Below, piece after piece: positions 1 through 8,606 of a stretch of 64,000 nt of DNA. This DNA comes from Woeseiaceae bacterium (GTDB lineage Bacteria > Pseudomonadota > Gammaproteobacteria > Steroidobacterales > Woeseiaceae), in NCBI GenBank assembly GCA_021773095.1, contig JAJFKR010000007.1, positions 31,983 through 95,982 on the forward strand, read 5' to 3'. Numbering within the stretch: position 1 is the stretch's first letter; every line of letters starts with the position of its first letter. The notes under the pieces are model-generated. The model was not told the origin of the DNA and searched no databases. It was given only the letters and a program-made list of their open reading frames with translations. The position numbers were made by a program, and so were the translations under genes.

Positions 1-1
1 C

Positions 2-208
2 CTGGTCGTTCTGGTGCTGGGCGACGAATATCCCCGCTTGCAGCGTGAATTTGATCCGTTGCTGACAAGTCTCTTCATCTTTGTTGGTATGACCGCAATA
101 TCTGCGCTGAGTTTCTATACCCTTTTAGAAAAACACGTTGCGCGCTATTGGTCGCAAGTCGCAATGGGGGTCGGTATTTTGTTAACCGGGTGGTATTACT
201 GGCCTTGA
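2..208 (+). CDS. C-terminal end of a membrane protein (5' part outside window)
   Basis: An open frame runs from the first bases of the window to a TGA at 206-208, giving about 68 residues. Two hydrophobic stretches are visible (around FIFVGMTAISALSF and VAMGVGILLTGW) separated by a short charged loop, so this is the end of an inner-membrane protein with at least two helices. The start lies upstream of the window. I do not recognise the family. The converging neighbour on the minus strand ends 10 bases away. Confidence 0.6.
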   Translation: MVVLVLGDEYPRLQREFDPLLTSLFIFVGMTAISALSFYTLLEKHVARYWSQVAMGVGILLTGWYYWP

Positions 209-218
209 ACTTCGCCGG

Positions 219-761
219 CTAGGCCGAAAGTGGCGATTTGACGCCACGCTTGCGACGTCGACGCATTCTGTTTTGCAGTTGTTTTCGGCGGTCATCCAGC
301 CATCCCTCACGGCTGATTCTGGCCGCGTGACCCTGTGCCTGCCGGATTCGATCGCGGTATTCGCAAAAGTCCCGATAAGCTTCGATTTCGTGCTTCAGTT
401 CCCGCAGCACGAGTTCAATCATGATCGCATCATCCAGAAAACCCAGACCCGGAATATTGTCTGGAATCAGGTCGTCGGGCTCGGCAAAGTAGGCCAGCGC
501 ATTGAGTACACGTGTTGCCTCCTGATGGGGTAGTCGCCACTCGATATCCGATAGCATTTGAATCATCAGTCTGAGGTTTTGCAGCCGGTCGACGATGAAA
601 CCGGGGGCTGCCGACGCCTCGACGTCTGCGAGAAGGTCTTCTGCAGCTGCGACGATATCTTCAGGGGGCAGGCGTGACGCAGCCCGCCTGGCTTCCTGCA
701 TGATGAGCCGGAAGTGCTTCAGGTCGTCTTCATCAAGCTCGAATGAGATACGTAATGGCAA
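219..761 (-). CDS. YkvA-like (DUF1232) protein
   Basis: 180 residues, probably soluble. The central part (about residues 90-135) contains YFAEPDDLIPDNIPGLGFLDD followed by a helical ELVLRELKHE stretch, the signature of the YkvA/DUF1232 family, whose function is unknown. The C-terminus is very basic (RRRRKRG), suggesting contact with nucleic acid or membrane phosphate. The start used is TTG; no ATG is available close by in this frame. It is the most downstream of a minus-strand series reaching to 6357. Family call is by motif; role not inferred. Confidence 0.7.
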   Translation of the reverse strand: MPLRISFELDEDDLKHFRLIMQEARRAASRLPPEDIVAAAEDLLADVEASAAPGFIVDRLQNLRLMIQMLSDIEWRLPHQEATRVLNALAYFAEPDDLIPDNIPGLGFLDDAIMIELVLRELKHEIEAYRDFCEYRDRIRQAQGHAARISREGWLDDRRKQLQNRMRRRRKRGVKSPLSA

Positions 762-819
762 GCCGCTAATCCGTCAGGTCGGACAGCGCAGATTATCATG
801 AAGGGTTTTCGGAAGGAAT

Positions 820-1227
820 TTACTTACGGAAGCGGTTGCTCCAGTTTTTTGAGCGATCGAATCCACCGGTGTTGTAGGGATCTATGCCTGGCTCTTCCCC
901 AGAGTCCACGAGGGAATCGTCCAGAATTTTCAATGTCTCGTGAGTGCCGGTATCCTCGCGGATGTACTTGTTGCGGATGAGAACATTTTTGCCGGGTCCC
1001 CCATCGGCAATTTTTCCAGAGAGACCAGGCTCATCTGCGACTGGATTCGCGGCTTGCTTGTTCACAACCGGCTTTTTCTGGCGCGGGGAGGCGTGCGCGC
1101 CGGTCTTTCGAAAATCGACCGGCGGCGGAGATTCCGTGGCGGAAAAACGTTCTTTCAGCCAGTTTTTGAGTTTCTCCATCATTTTCGGGTGCAGTTGATA
1201 TTTTTCGTCGCGCGAACGCGGTTTCAT
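820..1227 (-). CDS. conserved hypothetical protein, basic N-terminus, acidic C-terminus
   Basis: 135 residues. The first half is basic and low in predicted structure (prolines and lysines). The last 50 residues hold an ordered-looking acidic block with IREDTGTHETLKILDDS and EEPGIDPYNTGGFDRS, which I recall as a conserved tail in gammaproteobacterial proteins of unknown function. A start at the second methionine pair (1182, MMEKLKNW) is equally possible; neither has a clear ribosome binding site. No signal peptide or membrane segment is seen. Confidence 0.6.
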   Translation of the reverse strand: MKPRSRDEKYQLHPKMMEKLKNWLKERFSATESPPPVDFRKTGAHASPRQKKPVVNKQAANPVADEPGLSGKIADGGPGKNVLIRNKYIREDTGTHETLKILDDSLVDSGEEPGIDPYNTGGFDRSKNWSNRFRK

Positions 1228-1334
1228 AACGAACCAGTATTTTACGAAATGTTGCGCGTCGAAATGAAATATTTTTCAATATGTGTGATGCAGTTCACAC
1301 TTCGCCGAAACGGCCGAATCGTCCCCTAAAACAG

Positions 1335-1628
1335 CTATTTCCGGCCTGAGATGCGCCAGGCAAATATCATCAAACGCAGACATTGCCAGCCAAGATAGGG
1401 TGACAGGATCAGAAACCAGGCAACGCGATCGCCGTGTCGAACGCTCTCGCTAAGCGTTGCAAAGAAATCCCCATAACCAGCGCCGCTGTAGCTGCCAAAC
1501 ACGGACTGGCCGACAAAGAAGATCATCATCGGCATGATAACCAGCCCGAAAAAAAGGAAACCGGATAGCAATGCGATTTCTTTGGTGGCAATTCGCCTTA
1601 TTTCAGGCGGATTCGTCGTGGTGTTCAC
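1335..1628 (-). CDS. small two-helix membrane protein
   Basis: 97 residues, GTG start with AGGG upstream. Two hydrophobic segments are present, about residues 17-42 (IALLSGFLFFGLVIMPMMIF) and 68-90 (VAWFLILSPYLGWQCLRLMI). Between them lies a short Gly/Ser-rich loop. No known domain is recognised. It sits among other small minus-strand genes without tight coupling. Confidence 0.5.
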   Translation of the reverse strand: MNTTTNPPEIRRIATKEIALLSGFLFFGLVIMPMMIFFVGQSVFGSYSGAGYGDFFATLSESVRHGDRVAWFLILSPYLGWQCLRLMIFAWRISGRK

Positions 1629-1691
1629 TGTGGCCCTTCGAGCTCATGCGATAAAGTCGGGGCGTTATCCTTGCCTACCTCGGGTTGAACG

Positions 1692-1991
1692 TCAAGGCAG
1701 TGTCGTGTCAGGGGACTCAGGCTTTGATGAGCGGCGTCGTCGGTAGACAATCCATCCCAGGTGTATGCACGCTGCCGAGAACAGGAGGTAATGCGGCAGT
1801 ATCCAAAACCATTCGCTGATATACAGTGTGGCGAACAAAGCAACGATGCCGGATACAAGATAAAAATACGGAAGTGCGTCGTAGAGCAGCTTGGGCAGCC
1901 AGATTTTTCTCGACGCAAGCTTGTCCGTCTTGCGGACAACCCGCTGCGTGTCCGATAGCGCCGTCGGCTTCCTTGCGGTTGTGCTGAACAT
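1692..1991 (-). CDS. small membrane protein
   Basis: 99 residues with an ATG start at 1991. The N-terminal third is basic and polar. Two hydrophobic segments follow, around residues 40-60 (LPYFYLVSGIVALFATLYI) and 63-84 (FWILPHYLLFSAACIHLGW), and the protein closes with a basic RRRR patch, consistent with a cytoplasmic C-terminus by the positive-inside rule. This frame was preferred over two overlapping minus-strand frames because only it shows a membrane-protein pattern. Function unknown. Confidence 0.5.
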   Translation of the reverse strand: MFSTTARKPTALSDTQRVVRKTDKLASRKIWLPKLLYDALPYFYLVSGIVALFATLYISEWFWILPHYLLFSAACIHLGWIVYRRRRSSKPESPDTTLP

Positions 1992-2082
1992 CGGATTGAT
2001 TCACATTCCATGTAATTGAAGTGAACCTTATGCCATGTTGGAATAAAAGACCGTGAGGGTCCTCACAGTTCGTTGGCTTCGA

Positions 2083-3507
2083 TCAGGAATCGCGTTTCTT
2101 ACGTTCTTCGTATCGGAAGCGAGCATTGCCGATTGTAACGGTATCGCCATGGCAGAGGCGGTGTTCGGAAATCTTGGCCGAATTGACGTGTATGCCGTTT
2201 TTGCTGCCCCAGTCTATGATGCGCGTTGATCCACCATCTGTTTGAATGACGGCGTGCCGACGGCTGACGTATCCGGCCTTGAGCTGAATGTCATTGTCCC
2301 TGGTACGTCCGATGGTCAAGCGGTCCTTGAATAGCGGGAATCGAAGTACCTGTTCATCGACGGTGCCGATTAACACACGAGAAACCCGGTCGACCGGAGT
2401 TTGTTGGCGTTCCGACATTTGTTCGTCGATATCCTGGATGACATCCTCGATCTCGCCGATCGATTCGAGTTGTTCTGACCTCTTGGCGAGCTCGGCCAAC
2501 AAGACTGTAATGGCTTCGCTCTTTGTGGTTAGTTTTTGCTCACTCCGATCGGCGGCACGGTTTAGCTTGCTAACTTCCTTCTGCAATTCGTCTATGCGTC
2601 CACTCGATTGTTCTTCAACTTCACCAAGCATTTGTTCCAACTCATCTTTGAAGCTACAGGCATCGACAAGGTCCGACGCCAGTTGGCTGTTCATTTCTTC
2701 TGATTCGACGACCGTGTTCTGTGCGGTGCCCAGTTCAAATCGCAACAGCCGAATTTCTTCGTCGTGTCGGTTTTGAATATCATCCAGTACGGATTGCAGT
2801 TCATTAACCGTTACAACCGAGAGTGCCAGCTCCCGGGAGAGCTGCGAATGTCTAAGCGTGGCGTCGTCCATACGCCGTGACAGGTCTTTGATCTTGCGCT
2901 CGGCACGAGAGTTGGATTTGATGAGGTCCTGTGATTGTTGACGGAGTGTGTCGGCGTACTCTTCTGTTCGCTGTAATTGTGGTCGCAAATCTCCTTGCCG
3001 CGACTTATCTTCTTCATCCGGCGTAATCGACGGCGGCTTCGTCGCCGACAGTTGCACATCGTCCAACTGTTTTTCCAATTGCCGAAATTCCTCATTGCGT
3101 TGCCTAATTTCAGCTTTCAATGACTTGATTTTTTGGTTGCGCTTTTTTAGCAGGTTCTCCTTGCGCTCGAGCGCTTTTTGAGATGATGATAATTCGTTAT
3201 TGAGTTGTTCGGTTTGTAGCTCCCGAGCGCTGATTTCGGTTTCAAGCCCCAACCATTTTGATTGCAATTGCTGTATGTCGTATTGCAGCTTGCTATTCGT
3301 TTTTTTGCGAGAGCGCAGGTCGGACTGCAGCTCGGACACCGTTAGGTCCAGTGATGGATCCGCGTCCGCCACGTGATGGGCGTCGTACGTTTTTGCTTCA
3401 GCCTCAGCCGTGTTGCCGCCGTCTGCTGCGAAGGACGGGATTTCCAGTTCTACCGTAGGATCATCATCGGCGACTAACTCATTGATATTGTTGTTTTCAT
3501 TAGTCAT
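2083..3507 (-). CDS. coiled-coil protein with C-terminal FHA domain
   Basis: 474 residues. An acidic N-terminus (1-55) is followed by a very long heptad-rich coiled coil (about 60-365), then a forkhead-associated domain (about 385-470). The FHA hallmarks are visible: IGRTRDNDI (Gly-Arg), VSRRHAV (Ser-Arg-Arg-His) and GSKNGIHVN (Asn), so the phosphothreonine pocket looks intact. Such proteins act as phosphopeptide-reading scaffolds. The next gene upstream on the same strand is an AAA ATPase (73-bp gap), hinting at a joint role, but no Ser/Thr kinase of Pkn2 type is nearby. The SrkA-type kinase at 8.6 kb is the only kinase-like candidate. No membrane segment is seen. Confidence 0.75.
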   Translation of the reverse strand: MTNENNNINELVADDDPTVELEIPSFAADGGNTAEAEAKTYDAHHVADADPSLDLTVSELQSDLRSRKKTNSKLQYDIQQLQSKWLGLETEISARELQTEQLNNELSSSQKALERKENLLKKRNQKIKSLKAEIRQRNEEFRQLEKQLDDVQLSATKPPSITPDEEDKSRQGDLRPQLQRTEEYADTLRQQSQDLIKSNSRAERKIKDLSRRMDDATLRHSQLSRELALSVVTVNELQSVLDDIQNRHDEEIRLLRFELGTAQNTVVESEEMNSQLASDLVDACSFKDELEQMLGEVEEQSSGRIDELQKEVSKLNRAADRSEQKLTTKSEAITVLLAELAKRSEQLESIGEIEDVIQDIDEQMSERQQTPVDRVSRVLIGTVDEQVLRFPLFKDRLTIGRTRDNDIQLKAGYVSRRHAVIQTDGGSTRIIDWGSKNGIHVNSAKISEHRLCHGDTVTIGNARFRYEERKKRDS

Positions 3508-3580
3508 GACAGCAGTCTAGCACGCGAATCGTCAGTGTTTCCTGCAATGCCCGTTTTTCTTTGGTGTTACGTCAAATTCC

Positions 3581-5071
3581 TTAATCGCAGGAGACGGTTC
3601 TTCCGGCAGCCCAGTTACGCAGCACAGCAATCTTCTCGCTCAAGACGACGGACAGTGGTCTGGTTTGTTCAATCTCAGCGTATATAAGTTCACTACTCAA
3701 TGGTTGCCGCTTCGCGTGCGCTGCGTACAGTGCTGCGACAACAGCCTGTTCAATTTCGGCTCCCGAAAATCCGTCCATCGCTGCTGCAAGGCCGGGGATG
3801 TCGAAAATGCCCAACGACTGGTCGCGGCGGGAAAGATGTATCGCCAATATTGATTCCCGGATTGAGGCGGTCGGCAAATCGACAAAAAATATCTCGTCAA
3901 AGCGACCTTTGCGGACGAGCTCCGGTGGCAGCGTACTGATATCGTTCGCTGTGGCGACAATGAAAACAGGACTTTTCTTTTCTGCCATCCAGGTCAGGAA
4001 GGTGCCGAGAACGCGTTGCGTAGTACCGGTTTCACCACCGCGCCCTGCGATACCTTTTTCGATTTCATCGATCCACAGCACACAGGGTGACATCACATCG
4101 GCCGTGTTCAGTGACTCGCGAAGTTTTCGCTCCGTTTCGCCGTGGTACTTGTCATAGATTGTGCCGAAGTCGAGCCGCAGCAACGGCACGCCAAATATAG
4201 CGGCCGTTGCCTTTGCGGCGAGGCTTTTGCCACATCCCTGAATACCCAGCAACAAGATGCCTTTCGGTGGATCCAGATGGGATGCATCGTCGTCGCCGCG
4301 GAACGCCGGCCGGCGTTGCGACAGCCAGGACTTGAGTCGTGCCAGGCCGCCGACGTCGCCGAAGGTAGCCGTATCGTATTCAAACTGCAGCGCGCCACCG
4401 CGATTCAAGAGCTCGTATTTTGCCTGCATGACCTGCGGCAGGTCACTCTTGGTGATGGCACCGTCAACCTGTATGGCGTTGTGCGCAAGTCGCCTTGTGT
4501 CGGCATATGAGAGCCCTGAAAGATTGCGGATTAACAGCTGATGAGCCTTCGGATCGATCTGGACCTGGCTGCCGGGGTTTTCATCGGCGTATTCATCAAC
4601 GACGTTTTGCACAATACGAGCTCGGTCCGCATCGCCCGGGAGCGCCATGTCGAAACGTGCACAAAAGCCGTCGAGTTCGCTCGGAACCGTCACTTTGTGA
4701 CTGATCAACACGATTTGCCGTTCGATATCGCGGTACTTGATGCAAATGTCTTTTAACAACCGCACGTGCACCGGATTTTCGAGGAACGGGTGGAAATCCA
4801 GCAGAACATACAGCCCCGGTTTCGTGACCGCGCGAATGTGTTTGAGGACATCAGTCGGTTCGGAATTGATGGCTTGTGGTTCGAGAGAAATATCGAGGCG
4901 TTGCAGACCATCTGTAATGGTCCAGCGAAACAGCGGCATGTAACTGCTTGTGGAGCGCCGTATCGAAATGGCTTTCAGTAATTCGAGTATGCGTGCCTCA
5001 TCCTGCGATTCGATAATTACGATGGGTGTACGAGATCGCAGTACCAGCTCTAGGTCATGATTTCCGTCCAT
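3581..5071 (-). CDS. Ycf46-like AAA+ ATPase
   Basis: 497 residues from ATG 5071. The N-terminal half (1-225) is a degenerate ATPase-like domain beginning with RSRTPIVIIESQDEARI, typical of Ycf46-type proteins. The AAA+ module (about 245-430) has Walker A GIQGCGKS, Walker B VLWIDEIE and the second-region arginine-finger area ELVRKGRFDE. An upstream in-frame ATG at 5113 exists but lies inside the preceding gene; 5071 is preferred because it follows that gene's stop and matches the family start, with GGAGG at 5085-5089 (a rather long spacing). Ycf46 relatives are linked to photosynthesis or CO2 uptake in cyanobacteria; the role here is unknown. Confidence 0.8.
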   Translation of the reverse strand: MDGNHDLELVLRSRTPIVIIESQDEARILELLKAISIRRSTSSYMPLFRWTITDGLQRLDISLEPQAINSEPTDVLKHIRAVTKPGLYVLLDFHPFLENPVHVRLLKDICIKYRDIERQIVLISHKVTVPSELDGFCARFDMALPGDADRARIVQNVVDEYADENPGSQVQIDPKAHQLLIRNLSGLSYADTRRLAHNAIQVDGAITKSDLPQVMQAKYELLNRGGALQFEYDTATFGDVGGLARLKSWLSQRRPAFRGDDDASHLDPPKGILLLGIQGCGKSLAAKATAAIFGVPLLRLDFGTIYDKYHGETERKLRESLNTADVMSPCVLWIDEIEKGIAGRGGETGTTQRVLGTFLTWMAEKKSPVFIVATANDISTLPPELVRKGRFDEIFFVDLPTASIRESILAIHLSRRDQSLGIFDIPGLAAAMDGFSGAEIEQAVVAALYAAHAKRQPLSSELIYAEIEQTRPLSVVLSEKIAVLRNWAAGRTVSCD

Positions 5072-5079
5072 AGAATTTC

Positions 5080-6357
5080 TCAGGCCTCCGGCGGTGACAG
5101 GTACTGCTGGCAACCCGGCAAGTTATCGGCTTGCAGCGAGTCAGAGGGTCCCTGCAGTATTTCTGTCACGATGCCCTGAAGTGACCGAAGCGATACATGT
5201 GATTGACTTGCCGCTAACCGCTCAAGCACGGTATCGAGGCTGGCTTTTGCCTCGGTTGTTTCTCGAATTTCCTTGTCGAGATTTCGGAAAGTGATAACTG
5301 CAAGGGCTGTAATCGACCCTCTGGACTGCTCGTTGCAAAGCTCGTCCGCTTCGCTCGCCCATTCAGTCTGTCGCTCAAGGGCTCGTCTATAGCGTCGAGG
5401 AGTGATCGCACCACCACGCTGTAGTAACTCAAGACTGTAGTATTCGGCCAGGCCCTCGACAATCCAGTCGAAGCCACTTTCCGCGGTGATATCCATCGCT
5501 ACATGAATAACTTCGTGTACCAGTGTACTGGTCGCATTCTCGCTGATTAACGGCCGATCTGCGTGGATGAAAATGGAGCCGGGCGCGGATAGCCCACCGC
5601 GCCACATCGGATCACCGGCGCTGACGATCGTGAGTCGGGGAATGGCGTCCGGTAATACCGGTGTCAATTCAGGCAACGTCCAGTTCAACAGGGCCAGCAT
5701 ATCCATTCGTCGCACCGCCTGACCCTCCGGTGCTGCAATCGCAATGCGCGTTCCCGCTATCGTCTCCCGGCGTACGCCCAGATTGCCGATAGCTATCCAG
5801 CCACGAGGCTGGTCGAATCGTCTGGCAGGAATTCGAATTTCGATTCGACTGTTGAGGGTTGAATACTCCGTCACAGCGCTCCACTCACCCGGCAGCTCAA
5901 ATGACAGGCTGGTTTCACTACTTGCGCCTTTTAGCGTTCGCGTGCGTGCTCGCGGGATAATGTCTTCCGCGCGAAAAATGCCCCAGCTGTCGTCGAGCCA
6001 GGCATCGTAGCCGCCACTACCACGTTGATGCGGCATGTGCGTCTGCCAACGCAGGCTGCCGCCGGTACGCCCGGGCTGCCAACGCACGCCATCCGCGGCA
6101 ACAGTCAGACTACCGCTGCCTTCGAAACCAGACGTGCGATTGTCTGTGAGCTGAAATGACAGCTCCCGGAGCTGTCCGCGGGTTTGTTCTACAGTCATTT
6201 CCACGGCAACCGAGCCATGTCGGGGGTCCGGGGAGATCGAATAGTGAACGGAGTAATCTGCGGTCGCCTGAGCCTTGGTAGTCTCGGAGGCGGGTGCGCC
6301 ACACGCTGCGCAACCGAACAGGCAGATCGGCAATATCAATCCTGAGATGCAGTTCAT
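5080..6357 (-). CDS. putative lipoprotein with gluzincin-type HEXXH motif
   Basis: 425 residues. A signal sequence with cysteines in lipobox-like context (LFGC at residues 13-16, then AAC) suggests an exported lipoprotein. Residues 281-285 read HEVIH, followed by EGLAEYY at 301-307, the arrangement of M1-like gluzincin metallopeptidases in which a downstream Glu is the third zinc ligand. The N-terminal half looks like beta-sheet. Its 3' end lies 8 bp before the AAA ATPase start, so the two are probably co-transcribed. Substrate unknown; peptidase activity is inferred from the motif only. Confidence 0.6.
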   Translation of the reverse strand: MNCISGLILPICLFGCAACGAPASETTKAQATADYSVHYSISPDPRHGSVAVEMTVEQTRGQLRELSFQLTDNRTSGFEGSGSLTVAADGVRWQPGRTGGSLRWQTHMPHQRGSGGYDAWLDDSWGIFRAEDIIPRARTRTLKGASSETSLSFELPGEWSAVTEYSTLNSRIEIRIPARRFDQPRGWIAIGNLGVRRETIAGTRIAIAAPEGQAVRRMDMLALLNWTLPELTPVLPDAIPRLTIVSAGDPMWRGGLSAPGSIFIHADRPLISENATSTLVHEVIHVAMDITAESGFDWIVEGLAEYYSLELLQRGGAITPRRYRRALERQTEWASEADELCNEQSRGSITALAVITFRNLDKEIRETTEAKASLDTVLERLAASQSHVSLRSLQGIVTEILQGPSDSLQADNLPGCQQYLSPPEA

Positions 6358-6414
6358 ACAGTATTAAGGCCCTGTAGCGTATGGTTTACGAGTGTGTCGC
6401 TCAAAGTGAATCAA

Positions 6415-6921
6415 ATGATAACGCAGACAGCCCGCAAGATTCCGAGTTTTGCCTTAGCAATCACGATGTTGGCAATGGCATCGGCCTGTTCGTCGCAGGC
6501 CGTTGTTGACGATCCGCCGCGCCGGCCCGCCAAACAATCGGTGGACTACTCCCAAACCGTGGGTGCAAAAGCGGCATCCGTTGCATTGCGGCAGATCGGC
6601 GTGCCTTACCGGTACGGCGGTTCAACGACAAGCGGCTTTGATTGCAGTGGGCTCGTGCAGTTTTCCTATGCGCGGGCGGGAAAGCGTGTGCCGCGTACGA
6701 CCGGGCAGCTTTGGTCCGCAACATCGACGGTCAGACGAGCCGACCTGCAGGTTGGTGACCTGCTGTTCTTCAGCATCGAAGGAAAGATGTCGCATGTTGG
6801 GCTATACATCGGCGGGCAGCAATTTGTGCACGCTCCGGCGTCAGGACGTACCGTTACCGTCGCGAAACTGACGTCGCCGTTTTACGCCTCAGCCTTGCTT
6901 CGGGCCGGTCGCCCGCAGTAA
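6415..6921 (+). CDS. NlpC/P60 family cell-wall hydrolase, lipoprotein
   Basis: 168 residues from ATG 6415 (a GTG at 6394 would add seven residues). The signal peptide ends in a lipobox (MASACSS). The NlpC/P60 fold follows, with catalytic Cys in GFDCSGLVQ, His in MSHVGLYIG and the third polar residue in FVHAPASG, and entry motif GVPYRYGG. These enzymes cleave D-gamma-glutamyl-meso-diaminopimelate or related bonds in peptidoglycan stems. About 168 residues is normal for single-domain Spr/NlpC-type enzymes. It is divergent from the preceding gene, with only about 60 bp between the starts, and convergent with the next lipoprotein. Confidence 0.88.
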   Translation: MITQTARKIPSFALAITMLAMASACSSQAVVDDPPRRPAKQSVDYSQTVGAKAASVALRQIGVPYRYGGSTTSGFDCSGLVQFSYARAGKRVPRTTGQLWSATSTVRRADLQVGDLLFFSIEGKMSHVGLYIGGQQFVHAPASGRTVTVAKLTSPFYASALLRAGRPQ

Positions 6922-6934
6922 CTCGTTTGCATGC

Positions 6935-7600
6935 CTAAACGGCCTCGTCGCTAACGATAAACGTCTTGAGTTGCCTGGCCAATCCACCGCAGGCTTTGGC
7001 TTGCGTTCGCGCAATCAGTGGTATCGGAACAACCAGAGCGGGCAGAAAAGATGTGCCACTGTAATCGGCTGTAACGGTTCCAGCCGATTCCGATTTATTG
7101 AGATCCCAAATGGACGCCTCGTAATCCGCGTCGTCCTGCCACCAGGCGAATCCAAAGCAACCGCCACCGCCTGGTCCTGCGGCGCAAGAAAGGCTACCGC
7201 CCTGCGTGACGCGTTCCGTATCTCCATCCAGCCAGACAATGTAGCGAACGCCCATGCTCTTGACTGCGTCGGGCACCCCGGGCCTTTCCATGAGTTTTAC
7301 CAGTCCTTTAGTATCTGCCGGTGCGGTGCGCGGTTCAAACCATGGAAAAAGATTGTCCACAAATTGCTGGTTTGGTATGACATTCAAAGCACCTGATCCG
7401 CGTCCCAACGCGCGCTCGATACAACGTATGTAGTCCGCTTCAGTTTCGTTGCCCTGATGATAACTCTTGGCCATCACAACGATGGATTCGCCCGTCAGCA
7501 GTCCCGTTGTTTCCTCGCGGGCATTCTCAACGCTTGCGGTGACGCAGCCGCTTAAGCCAGCGGCCAGCAAAATAGTGATCAGGCCACCTGACTTATTCAT
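6935..7600 (-). CDS. hypothetical lipoprotein (second of a coupled pair)
   Basis: 221 residues from ATG 7600, which has GGAGG five bases upstream (7606-7610); the longer frame with TTG at 7612 is less likely. Signal peptide with lipobox LSGC. The mature part has a Gly/Cys-rich stretch (CAAGPGGGGCFGF) followed by a beta-type segment and a C-terminal hydrophobic stretch (FLPALVVPIPLIARTQ). Start and stop overlap the upstream lipoprotein gene by 8 bp, indicating translational coupling and probably a common envelope role. Family not recognised. Confidence 0.55.
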   Translation of the reverse strand: MNKSGGLITILLAAGLSGCVTASVENAREETTGLLTGESIVVMAKSYHQGNETEADYIRCIERALGRGSGALNVIPNQQFVDNLFPWFEPRTAPADTKGLVKLMERPGVPDAVKSMGVRYIVWLDGDTERVTQGGSLSCAAGPGGGGCFGFAWWQDDADYEASIWDLNKSESAGTVTADYSGTSFLPALVVPIPLIARTQAKACGGLARQLKTFIVSDEAV

Positions 7601-8297
7601 CGATGCCTCCAATGGCGAAAATACCTACGGGCACATCGTCTTGCTCGTCCGCATTGCTACCGACTGTAGCGCCGGATTCGATCTCGCTCAGGTCGAGGGG
7701 GCCGTCAGCCAGTTGCCCGATTCTGGTTGACTTATCCATCTGTAAGAGAATCAGCGCGGCAGCATCGCGCATTGCGAGAACAGCAGCCCGTTGTAGCGAC
7801 TTGGAGCCACCCATACCTTCCTTTTGGCTCTTGCCGTAGGCACTGACAGTCCAGGTCGATGCGCTGTTTCCAAGACTGTCAAACACCTGCATGCGATACC
7901 GTATCCAGACGGCAAATGCATCAGTCTTGCTCTGGTTTGGCACTGAAAACTCGAAGCCCTCTATCGTTGGTTCAACGAGTGCGTCAAACGTATGGTCCAG
8001 TGCGTTGTCATCGGGCCCAAGAACGATGACGTTGTCGAACATGTAGCCGAATAGCTGCGTGAAAAACGAGGCGTTCGCAGAACCGAGATTAATCGTCCAG
8101 GTCTCGCGTCCCAATACGTTTTCTTCATGTACGAAGTTGTGAAAATCTGCGGGTATCCGGACGGCGATATCCATCGGCAGTTTTTCAAAATGCGGCCGTG
8201 GGATTTTCGGGTTTTCGACAGTGACATTCGATGCGCACCCTGCCGCCAAAAGAGAAATCAGAATGACGCTGCTTTTTATTGGTCTTATTGCGATCAA
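7593..8297 (-). CDS. hypothetical lipoprotein (first of a coupled pair)
   Basis: 234 residues with signal peptide and lipobox LAAGC. The mature protein contains segments such as VLGPDDNALDHTFDALVEP and AVWIRYRMQVFDSLGN that resemble the periplasmic part of outer-membrane accessory lipoproteins, but I cannot name a family. The 3' end overlaps the following lipoprotein gene by 8 bp. The mature N-terminus has no Asp at +2, so Lol sorting to the outer membrane is expected. Confidence 0.55.
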   Translation of the reverse strand: MIAIRPIKSSVILISLLAAGCASNVTVENPKIPRPHFEKLPMDIAVRIPADFHNFVHEENVLGRETWTINLGSANASFFTQLFGYMFDNVIVLGPDDNALDHTFDALVEPTIEGFEFSVPNQSKTDAFAVWIRYRMQVFDSLGNSASTWTVSAYGKSQKEGMGGSKSLQRAAVLAMRDAAALILLQMDKSTRIGQLADGPLDLSEIESGATVGSNADEQDDVPVGIFAIGGIDE

Positions 8298-8507
8298 GTG
8301 GTTGAGATCCGCGCGGCTGTTTAGGAGTGACTGCTATATCAGAGCAGGACAGGTCGGCATAGTTCCACACAAATGCTCAAGGTCTGGCTCAATGCCACTT
8401 TAGTTCGGGGACCAAAAGAGTGCAAATGGGAATTCGGTTCAAGACCGGCCGGACAATGCGTATAAAGGCACATTCTACAAAAAGTCCGGCAATCCCGGTT
8501 CTCACCT

Positions 8508-8606
8508 ATGGCGCGACCAAAAATACTCGTCTTCCAGCACGTTCCCTACGAACCGCTCGGTACACTGGACACTGGATCCGTGGTTGAAGTTCGGCGAGGA
8601 CGCTAG
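8508..8606 (+). pseudogene. 5' remnant of a class I glutamine amidotransferase gene
   Basis: In the 305-bp gap between the lipoprotein gene and srkA, an ATG at 8508 opens a 32-codon frame whose first 21 codons read as the start of a type 1 glutamine amidotransferase (ILVFQHVPYEPLGTL). Similarity stops abruptly after LGTLD, and a TAG at 8604-8606 overlaps the end of the convergent srkA. The rest of the gene (catalytic Cys-His-Glu domain) is absent, so it is a truncated relic. The remainder of 8298-8507 holds no gene I can support. Homology is recalled from family starts, not searched. Confidence 0.5.

Noticed and set aside
3581..5113. Longer start of the AAA ATPase at 5113
   Set aside because: The extra 14 codons lie inside the preceding gene and add a sequence without family similarity; ATG 5071 fits better.
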